Source: Flavobacteriaceae bacterium
GTDB lineage: Bacteria; Bacteroidota; Bacteroidia; Flavobacteriales; Weeksellaceae
NCBI GenBank assembly: GCA_018260565.1
Contig: JAGLAZ010000016.1
Coordinates: 1 to 34,024 of the forward strand
Length of the DNA: 34,024 nucleotides
Reading direction: 5' to 3'
Under the pieces are notes generated by a model, which was given only the letters and a program-made list of their open reading frames with translations, did no database searches and had not been told where the DNA came from. Below are positions 28,625-34,024 of the stretch, piece by piece (within the stretch, counting starts at the first letter, position 1; each line of letters begins with the position of its first letter). Both the position numbers and the translations under genes were made by a program.

Positions 28625-29920
28625 TTATAATAATGATGCTATTTGTTGGAGGTTGTTATTTATTGGTTTCTGCAACTTTAAAAACGCATACCGTACACTG
28701 TCAATCCCATGGTTAAAATCGTCTTTTGGTATGCCGGCTTTTTTGTTGCTCCATGCGTAATTTCTCAATTCTTTTTTTAGGTTATTGCTTTCTGGAGTTA
28801 CAATTATTTTATACTCCAACATAGACATAATAGACGCAGTAACAATTCCCGGTTTTTTGTTTGTACCTTCTATATTTAATCCTTTTTTCCTTAGTTCATC
28901 AATTAGTCGAGGTTCTGCTGAATCAGCAACAATCAAATCATTTGGCTTATCAATAAGTGACTTATTAAGAACAAATAAATCTTCTGTTGACAGCTTATTT
29001 GTTCCATAATACTTTTCTGCTACATAAACTAATTTTCTTTTGTGATCGATAGCGACCTTAAAGAGTGTATCGGGGTCTAATGTAAATCCATAATCTTGAC
29101 CATAACAATAAGGCAATGAGGTGTCAAATGTACCTTCCTCCCAATTCTCAAAGATTACTCCATCTGCTACATCTGCCCACCTGCCAATTATTTTATAGGC
29201 GTACTTAGATTTATTGAATAAAGATTTGTTTAGAACGCCATTAATAGTGCTTGACTTAATACTTTCCTCTTTAATAGTCTCAACCTGTTCAATAAACTTT
29301 TCCGAAAGATTCTCAATATTATTCAGGTAAGTGGTATGGATGTGCAATACATCAGGGTGTGTAGAAATCTGGACATCTACTCCATCAATTTCAACGATCT
29401 TGTGTGTATTCTCTATGTACTTTTTATAAATGAAATGCCCCGAGTTAGTTGGATTTAGTATTAATATTATTCGCAGCTGTTTATTTTTTTGCCGAATAGA
29501 GAGCATCAACTTTTCAAAATCCTCCTCACTCTCCCATTCTTCCATCTCATCGCCTACAAAGGTTGTAATACCTTGGATTGATTTTAGGTTTGCAGTCTGG
29601 TTTCCTGATGATGTTTTAATTCCCTTAAAAAGGATAACGCTTCCAGAAAACTTGTTTATTATTTCGTTGTTTGTTACAGTGAAATATTGACCAGTATTTT
29701 CTAATGCTATTTTTTCTTCGAACTCCGGTATGATTGATATTCTCGCGGAGGTCATGGTGTACCTGCTGAACAAAACCTTATGTTTTTCCTCAAATGATAA
29801 CCTTTCAATAAAGGTCGTTGCATTAAATGATTTTGCAGACCCTCTTCCACCTGTAAGGATAATTACAAAATGCTCTACATCACTATAAAGTGGATCATAT
29901 ACCTTCTGTGTTTTTATCAT
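28625..29920 (-). CDS. terL: Terminase large subunit
   Basis: 431 residues. Walker A GGRGSAKS at 24-31; Walker B-like TTFVGDEMEEW with D124/E125. The nuclease region has three spaced acids: D276 in GQDYGFTLD, D333 in VADSAEP and D407 in FNHGIDSVRYAF. This is the Terminase_3/PBSX-type pattern. It drives DNA translocation into the prohead and cuts concatemers. The start overlaps the small subunit by 26 nt. Packaging strategy (cos or pac) cannot be told from the sequence. Confidence 0.9.
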   Translation of the reverse strand: MIKTQKVYDPLYSDVEHFVIILTGGRGSAKSFNATTFIERLSFEEKHKVLFSRYTMTSARISIIPEFEEKIALENTGQYFTVTNNEIINKFSGSVILFKGIKTSSGNQTANLKSIQGITTFVGDEMEEWESEEDFEKLMLSIRQKNKQLRIILILNPTNSGHFIYKKYIENTHKIVEIDGVDVQISTHPDVLHIHTTYLNNIENLSEKFIEQVETIKEESIKSSTINGVLNKSLFNKSKYAYKIIGRWADVADGVIFENWEEGTFDTSLPYCYGQDYGFTLDPDTLFKVAIDHKRKLVYVAEKYYGTNKLSTEDLFVLNKSLIDKPNDLIVADSAEPRLIDELRKKGLNIEGTNKKPGIVTASIMSMLEYKIIVTPESNNLKKELRNYAWSNKKAGIPKDDFNHGIDSVRYAFLKLQKPINNNLQQIASLL

Positions 29921-30347
29921 TTGTGTTGTTTCCTTGAAGCCATGAGGAGATTGGAACGTTGCCCTCCCCTGTTATTTCCAATTGAGTTTTTAAACCTTCG
30001 TCGCCTTTAAATAGGTGCATCATATTTGGAATCATTGAAGCCCTTGTCCTATAATCAACCTTTCTTTTTACGAACTTTCCGTCAATAATATTGCCATCTT
30101 TGTCCAACTCGGGTTCTAATATTATTCCAGCCAACAGCAAGGTGGTAGCAAGGTTATTTATTTCATTGAATGTTTTCCCCCGATACGCCTGTTTAACCTC
30201 CTCTAATGCTGGATTCGCCTTAATCCTTCTCCACACTGTGATATACTCAACACCAAGCTTGTCAGCCGCTTTTGTCGGCTGTCCGTTTGTTTCAATTAGT
30301 GCTTGTGCAAGGTCATCATCGGAAAAGGTTTTATAATTTGTCGCCAT
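29895..30347 (-). CDS. terS: Terminase small subunit
   Basis: 150 residues. The N-terminal half is a helix-turn-helix: DDDLAQALIETNGQPTKAADKLGVEYITVWRRI. It resembles small-terminase DNA-recognition domains. The middle has acidic helices for oligomerisation (RGKTFNEINNLATTLLLAGIILEPEL). It overlaps the large subunit and follows the ParB-like gene. It recognises the phage DNA packaging site. Confidence 0.75.
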   Translation of the reverse strand: MATNYKTFSDDDLAQALIETNGQPTKAADKLGVEYITVWRRIKANPALEEVKQAYRGKTFNEINNLATTLLLAGIILEPELDKDGNIIDGKFVKRKVDYRTRASMIPNMMHLFKGDEGLKTQLEITGEGNVPISSWLQGNNTNDKNTEGI

Positions 30348-30360
30348 GTAACATTTTATT

Positions 30361-31080
30361 TCATAAAGTATCTAATAAATCAGCAAATTCTTCACCTTTG
30401 ATATACTTTGTGTCCCCGGATAAATGAAATCTTTCCAAAAAAAACACCTTGTTTTCATAAGTAGAAAAGGATAGTGTAAAACTTGGGTCTCCTTCATAAG
30501 TAGCACCTTGTTTTACTTGTTCTTTTATACTTTTTACATGTTCCTTTTTGGCTTCTGAATCTTCTTGTGTTGACTCTTCTTGGTCATTATTTTGTTTAAT
30601 CTTTTCTGCCTGTGGTTCAAATGTTGGAATTTCAATATTGACATCCTTTGGGGCTTCAATTTCGATCATTGAAAGATCAATATCATCAAGCCCGGCTAAA
30701 CGAAGGTCTATATCCGTTGCCATTAATGCAAGTTTCGAATAGTCCATCTCCCCCTGCACAGCCTTAGAATTGAAAAAGATGTTTAATTCCTTTTCTTTCT
30801 TTAAATCAACATTAATGACTTCAACCTTTATTTGGTAGTCATTTTCCTTTGTCTGTTGATTATATTTGTTTATTTCGTCAGCAATGCCAAGCTTTTGATG
30901 CCCGCTTACAAGATTTGTAGTTTGTTCATTCCAAACCATTCCCCCAATAATACCATTCGCTTTAATATTTGCTTTTAGGGATTTGCGAGCTTCCTCGGTA
31001 ATCTTTCTTGGGTTATAGTCGGCTGGCGTTATTTGAGACCTCCAAATAGTGCGGGTTTCAGACTGCTTTACTTTGCTCAT
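30361..31080 (-). CDS. ParB-like N-terminal domain protein (IbrB-like)
   Basis: 239 residues from ATG 31080. The ParB/sulfiredoxin-like fold is clear: IWRSQITPADYNPRKITEEARKSL, GIIGGMVWNEQTTNLVSGHQKLGIADE (GHQ-type motif), then KKEKELNIFFNSKAVQGEMD. The second half is acidic, with a Gln/Glu-rich linker. It overlaps a PAPS-reductase-like gene; such pairs (E. coli IbrA/IbrB type) recur in phages without a settled function. The ParB-like domain may be nuclease- or nucleotide-using. Confidence 0.75.
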   Translation of the reverse strand: MSKVKQSETRTIWRSQITPADYNPRKITEEARKSLKANIKANGIIGGMVWNEQTTNLVSGHQKLGIADEINKYNQQTKENDYQIKVEVINVDLKKEKELNIFFNSKAVQGEMDYSKLALMATDIDLRLAGLDDIDLSMIEIEAPKDVNIEIPTFEPQAEKIKQNNDQEESTQEDSEAKKEHVKSIKEQVKQGATYEGDPSFTLSFSTYENKVFFLERFHLSGDTKYIKGEEFADLLDTL

Positions 31081-31756
31081 ATTCGTATTCAAATAATATT
31101 CTTTCAGCATCTGGAAATTCAGCAAATACTTTTTGCAGATCAGATGGATAATTCTTTTTGCACCATTGTAAAAAGGAAATATTTGTGACGTCAGTTCCTT
31201 GACTTTGTGTGTTCCCTATATTTCCGTAGTGGATAGGTTCGATTAACCTATTCTTTTTGATGTATGCCAAAACTTGCTTATTACTCCAGTCGGCTAATGG
31301 ATAAACCTTTTTGCTTTTCTCATTCGTTATGCTATCTGGATATGTATTCAGCATTAAACGCCTATTTAAGCTGTCATTTTTCTTGAAGCCAAACACAGAC
31401 CACTCAATACCCGTTTGCTCCCTTACCTTATCGTTAATTTTAGATAAGTTCCATTGAGAGAAATTAGCTTCAGTCGCACCAAATGCCCCATGCTTTTTTA
31501 AATTGTAATAGGCATAGTGCGGCGTTTGAATAAATTTTGCGTTTGGATATCGTTTTTCAGCGTAATGTATGTACCTATTTATGTGTTCTAAATTCGGCAC
31601 AACATACATGTAAACACATTGTATAGTTTTGAAATGAGGAGAAAGCAAATTCAAAAGCGCTATGCTGTCTTTACCGGCTGCACTATGAAACAGTATAACC
31701 CTATCCGTTTTTTTGGATAGGGCATGAATACTGTTATGTGTCGCTTGTAAGCTCAT
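31058..31756 (-). CDS. PAPS-reductase-like PP-loop ATPase (IbrA-like)
   Basis: 232 residues. PP-loop motif FHSAAGKDSIALL at 23-35 (a variant of SGGKDS). Other features: YPNAKFIQTPHYAYYNLKKHG, KVYPLADWSNKQVLAYIKKNRL (typical for PAPS reductase/DndC-like family), and a C-terminal HYGNIGNTQSQGTDVTNISFLQ region. PP-loop proteins adenylate or activate substrates; this branch includes DndC and IbrA. It overlaps the ParB-like gene by 23 nt and a 43-residue gene at its start (TAATG). It may act in DNA or RNA modification; substrate unknown. Confidence 0.75.
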   Translation of the reverse strand: MSLQATHNSIHALSKKTDRVILFHSAAGKDSIALLNLLSPHFKTIQCVYMYVVPNLEHINRYIHYAEKRYPNAKFIQTPHYAYYNLKKHGAFGATEANFSQWNLSKINDKVREQTGIEWSVFGFKKNDSLNRRLMLNTYPDSITNEKSKKVYPLADWSNKQVLAYIKKNRLIEPIHYGNIGNTQSQGTDVTNISFLQWCKKNYPSDLQKVFAEFPDAERILFEYEYEQSKAV

Positions 31757-31887
31757 TAGCCTAACACTCGGCTTCTACGCTTTCTTGCTGCGTCTTTAGC
31801 ACGTGAACGGCCGGCGATGTAGTCAGATTTAGTTTTGTAGTACTCTTTCTTACCCCCGGACACACGGACTGCATAATTTTCTGGCAT
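31756..31887 (-). CDS. Tiny basic protein before PAPS-reductase-like gene
   Basis: 43 residues: MPENYAVRVSGGKKEYYKTK, then SDYIAGRSRAKDAARKRRSR and a VLG end. Very Lys/Arg-rich, probably nucleic-acid binding. Its TAA overlaps the next ATG by one base (TAATG at 31756), so the two are coupled, which supports it as a real gene despite its length. Family not recognised. Confidence 0.6.
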   Translation of the reverse strand: MPENYAVRVSGGKKEYYKTKSDYIAGRSRAKDAARKRRSRVLG

Positions 31888-31898
31888 TGTGTGAATTT

Positions 31899-32348
31899 TT
31901 AAGTTAAACCATTGTGCGATACAACCTCTTTAATACCGAGAAGAAAAAATATAGGCTTATCTTCATCAGGAAGATCTCTATATTGTTGCCACTCGTTATC
32001 GAGGTCATGTAAATCAAAATCAGCATTAAGCTCTGCAACCGTTTCTTCGTCCAAAGTACATAGACCCAATTCGCTTAATTTCACATCAAGAAACCAACTA
32101 CCGCTATAATTGGTAAATCTTGCATATTGTGTCTGCTTTATAGCATCTTCAATATCAATCTCTTTACCTTCTGCCTGGTCTTTTTCTTGTTGCTCTCTAA
32201 TTTTCTTATCAAAAAACATTGAAATATAAACATCAGAAAAAGTTCTTATCTCAGCCCTTTTTTTGCCATTCAGTATTTCTAACGCATTTTCTTTTTTCAT
32301 TATCAGCCTATAAGCTTCATGCTCTTGGCCGTTTATTTCTATAATCAT
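31899..32348 (-). CDS. ASCH-domain-like protein
   Basis: 149 residues from ATG 32348, because the promoter at 32380-32387 excludes a longer frame beginning at 32390. MKKENALEILNGKKRAEIRTFSDVYI resembles the ASCH core (K.E..E.I..G.K..E.R). A W-aromatic strand (YSGSWFLDVKLSELG) and the end PIFFLLGIKEVVSHNG fit its remaining strands. ASCH proteins bind RNA, but the molecular role here is unknown. First gene of the transcript that continues to the terminase genes. Confidence 0.55.
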   Translation of the reverse strand: MIIEINGQEHEAYRLIMKKENALEILNGKKRAEIRTFSDVYISMFFDKKIREQQEKDQAEGKEIDIEDAIKQTQYARFTNYSGSWFLDVKLSELGLCTLDEETVAELNADFDLHDLDNEWQQYRDLPDEDKPIFFLLGIKEVVSHNGLT

Positions 32349-32379
32349 CGAGTGATTTTTGGTGAATAAATTACTTCTA

Positions 32380-32387
32380 CAAATATA
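32380..32387 (-). promoter_or_regulatory. Promoter for ASCH/IbrAB/packaging unit
   Basis: TATATTTG on the minus strand, 31 nt before ATG 32348. The -33 region is A/T-rich, with TTA at the usual distance. Upstream lies a repeat pair (32406-32460), so this may be a regulated promoter for packaging and structural genes. Confidence 0.55.
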
Positions 32388-32405
32388 CAAATTTAATTAT
32401 CAATA

Positions 32406-32460
32406 AATAACTTTATTTCAATTAGTTGAGGGAGGTTACTTAAATAATAACTTTAATTTT
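32406..32460. repeat. Repeats upstream of the packaging promoter
   Basis: AATAACTTTA occurs at 32406-32415 and 32446-32455, exactly 40 bp apart. The 26 bp at 32435-32460 match 20998-21023 (other strand), at the scaffold/capsid promoter, in 22 positions. Activator-binding sites shared by the structural promoters are possible. Confidence 0.4.
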
Positions 32461-32468
32461 TTCCTCCC

Positions 32469-32852
32469 CTATTCCAACGGCTTATACTCCACCTCAAAAT
32501 CCCCGTAGTTAATTCCACCAGCCTCGTAGGATTTTACGAGTTCCACAATAGACACAATCTCGTTCGGCTGCTTTTCCAAGATGAAATCGTAAGCCTTAGC
32601 GGTTATGTTGTACATATCTTGCCCGGATATGGGTGCAAGGTTGGAGTCTTCCTGTTCTATTAGGCCATGGTTTCGGTATTCTCTTTCATGTTTGCGTACC
32701 AGCTTGTCCAATTCCTCGAAAGTCCTTTTAAGATGAAATTTGAGCTCGCGCTTAGGCTCGGTGGTTTCCTCAAGGGCGTCTAAGATGGGTATGAGGGATT
32801 GCGCTATGTAGGCCGCTCTGTTGTATGTTATCTTTGCTTGGAGGTTGTTCAT
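32469..32852 (-). CDS. Unknown helical protein
   Basis: 127 residues, helical and charged (ETTEPKRELKFHLKRTFEELDKLVRKHERE), ending in EVEYKPLE. No motif or membrane segment. It overlaps the upstream gene by 4 nt. It is the last gene before the packaging promoter, so it belongs to a separate transcript from the right. Confidence 0.5.
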   Translation of the reverse strand: MNNLQAKITYNRAAYIAQSLIPILDALEETTEPKRELKFHLKRTFEELDKLVRKHEREYRNHGLIEQEDSNLAPISGQDMYNITAKAYDFILEKQPNEIVSIVELVKSYEAGGINYGDFEVEYKPLE

Positions 32853-33298
32853 GATTTTACGAGTACTGCGGTTCTTTCTTTATCGAAGGTGCGGGATTGG
32901 GCATTTTTATACTCTATAATATATTTAGACCCGACAGAATATATTTTAGTTCCTTTTTCCCCTATTGTAAATGGCGGCTCAGGAATTGGATTCTCCCAAT
33001 ACACTTTAGTTTCGAGTGCTGAATGAAAGGATTCGAGGGGCGATATAAAAGAGTCATCAATAAGGCTGTCTCTCGACGATTTTATACCGTAATTTTTATA
33101 GAAAGTATGCAGGATATTAAATTTATGCACCAACGGCTCGCATATTTCTTCTGTGAGGTCATTTACCATACCCAGTACCTCGTAACCCTTCGTCAATAAT
33201 CTGAATGAGGTCATATCATCGTATATGCTGCCGTTCTCTTCCAATTCCACCAGCATCCCATCCTTTTTGAGGACGCCTATTATTTCAAGTGTTTTCAT
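32849..33298 (-). CDS. Unknown protein
   Basis: 149 residues, alpha/beta, beginning MKTLEIIGVLKKDGMLVELEENGSIY. The C-terminal segment has PIPEPPFTIGEKGTKIYSVGSKYI and a terminal basic/acidic beta region. It overlaps both neighbours (33285-33298 and 32849-32852). Function not recognised. Confidence 0.5.
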   Translation of the reverse strand: MKTLEIIGVLKKDGMLVELEENGSIYDDMTSFRLLTKGYEVLGMVNDLTEEICEPLVHKFNILHTFYKNYGIKSSRDSLIDDSFISPLESFHSALETKVYWENPIPEPPFTIGEKGTKIYSVGSKYIIEYKNAQSRTFDKERTAVLVKS

Positions 33299-33578
33299 CT
33301 TTAAGCTCTTCTATGTCGATTTTATTAAAATAAACGTTAGTTTCAAAGGGAGGCGTTAATCCAAGGTTTAACTTGCTTCCAAATATTTGCATGAAATGCC
33401 ACGCTTGAAACTTTATATATCCGTTTTCGTCTATCTTATCCTCAATTAATGTTTTCGCTTCACTCCCTATACAAGAATAGAAATCATACATTATTTTTAT
33501 CCCCTCTTTGCTCAATTTGACATAAACAGAGTCATTCAAATTGAACTTTACCAGTTCGTGGTTATTTGTAGGTTTCAT
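33285..33578 (-). CDS. Conserved Bacteroidota phage protein, unknown
   Basis: 97 residues. YIKFQAWHFMQIFGSKLNLG is the core of a common small phage family in this phylum (VKFQ.W.FM.IFG), usually annotated as hypothetical. No function known. It overlaps the 149-residue gene by 14 nt and follows the 97-residue gene by four bases. Confidence 0.55.
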   Translation of the reverse strand: MKPTNNHELVKFNLNDSVYVKLSKEGIKIMYDFYSCIGSEAKTLIEDKIDENGYIKFQAWHFMQIFGSKLNLGLTPPFETNVYFNKIDIEELKDENT

Positions 33579-33582
33579 ATTA

Positions 33583-33876
33583 TTATTTAGTTAAAAGTTC
33601 ATCAACCATATTAATTGCCTTATCCAAATATTCTTTAGAAGATTTACGAACGCCATCCCTCCATTTGTTTGACCTAAGGTTAATCGTAACGGTTCGACCG
33701 CTGGATGCCGCTTTTGCAGGCATGGCAGTCTTTCGTGATTGTAAAGATTCCAATACTGCTTCCCCATACTGAGACCTCTCATAATGTTCTTCTAATTCCA
33801 CCTGCCCCGCCCATTTACCCGCCTCAAAGGCAAGTTCCATTACACAGGCTAATTCTTTTTTCTCTAAATGATTCAT
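33583..33876 (-). CDS. Unknown helical protein
   Basis: 97 residues, helical and charged: MNHLEKKELACVMELAFEAGKWAGQ, then a basic stretch ending in KEYLDKAINMVDELLTK. No motif recognised. The start overlaps the stop of the gene at the right edge as ATGA (33873-33876). Confidence 0.5.
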   Translation of the reverse strand: MNHLEKKELACVMELAFEAGKWAGQVELEEHYERSQYGEAVLESLQSRKTAMPAKAASSGRTVTINLRSNKWRDGVRKSSKEYLDKAINMVDELLTK

Positions 33877-34024
33877 TTCCTTTTCGTTAATAGTTCCCCG
33901 CTCACTCCCGACTCTACAACAATTTCTCTGCGTTTAATAGCCTTTGCTTTTTCGAGAGCCTTTTGGGCTGCTGATTTTTGGCGTTACTGCTGCGTGGGAA
34001 TAGAAGGCCTACATATCCTGATGG
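33873..34024 (-). CDS. Partial gene at right edge, frame unclear
   Basis: The minus-strand frame ending at the TGA 33873-33875, which overlaps the next start, reads QKSAAQKALEKAKAIKRREI then VVESGVSGELLTKRK. It has a stop (33984-33986) upstream and no ATG. Another frame runs in from the edge as SGYVGLLFPRSSNAKNQ and stops near 33918. The two together look like one basic protein with a frameshift around a run of A (33976-33980), or two overlapping genes. Low confidence. Confidence 0.3.

Noticed and set aside
1-34024. CRISPR array, rRNA, intact tRNA or insertion sequence
   Set aside because: No regular direct-repeat/spacer pattern, no recognisable RNA gene fold and no transposase-like frame was seen by eye.

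Overview
The window is most of a temperate, long-tailed (siphovirus-type) prophage in a Bacteroidota host, probably of class Flavobacteriia. The host call rests on three things: many promoters of the Bacteroidota form (a TAnnTTTG box just upstream of start codons, one with a perfect TTTG-N19-TATCTTTG), A-rich leaders instead of Shine-Dalgarno sites, and families typical of this phylum (DUF2693, a lipoprotein with acidic residues after the acylated Cys, a Bacteroidota-type tape measure). Positions 1-~740 look like host flank: a frameshifted small gene, then a minus-strand terminator and a fragment resembling a tRNA 3' end that may be the left attachment site. No integrase and no intact tRNA are visible, so the prophage must continue past the right edge.

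Layout. (1) 877-3125: a small regulatory region with an XRE-type repressor, a four-repeat Myb/GcrA-like DNA-binding protein and two small beta-rich proteins at its ends. (2) 3298-6481: the end of the late operon (minus strand) with small tail or adhesin proteins, one carrying an F5/8 type C (discoidin) domain, and an amidase endolysin. (3) 6500-7438: two small membrane proteins (holin candidates) and a 57-residue lipoprotein. (4) 7443-16889: tail-tip protein, distal tail protein with an inserted carbohydrate-binding-like domain, tape measure (1423 aa) and tail-assembly chaperones with a candidate -1 frameshift site. (5) 16923-20971: major tail protein, tail completion, head-tail joining, major capsid, decoration and scaffold proteins. 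(6) 21077-25080: an accessory and regulatory island that splits the head module. It holds an autonomous lipoprotein gene, a ribbon-helix-helix (RHH) protein and a plus-strand operon ending in an AntA/KilAC antirepressor. (7) 25128-30347: small proteins, MuF-like head protein, portal, large and small terminase. (8) 30361-32348: a ParB-like plus PAPS-reductase-like pair (IbrB/IbrA type), a tiny basic protein and an ASCH-like protein. (9) 32469-34024: unknown small genes in the same direction.

The structural genes run right to left from at least two promoters: one at ~32380 before the ASCH/ParB/terminase set and one at ~21000 before the scaffold and capsid genes. The late operon ends at two hairpins near 3130-3307. 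The most unusual parts are: the RHH gene and antirepressor operon, whose divergent promoters each carry the palindrome TGTATATACA in the spacer; the IbrAB-like pair directly upstream of packaging genes; and the likely frameshifted tail chaperone. Assignments come from reading motifs and gene order by eye; no database search was possible.
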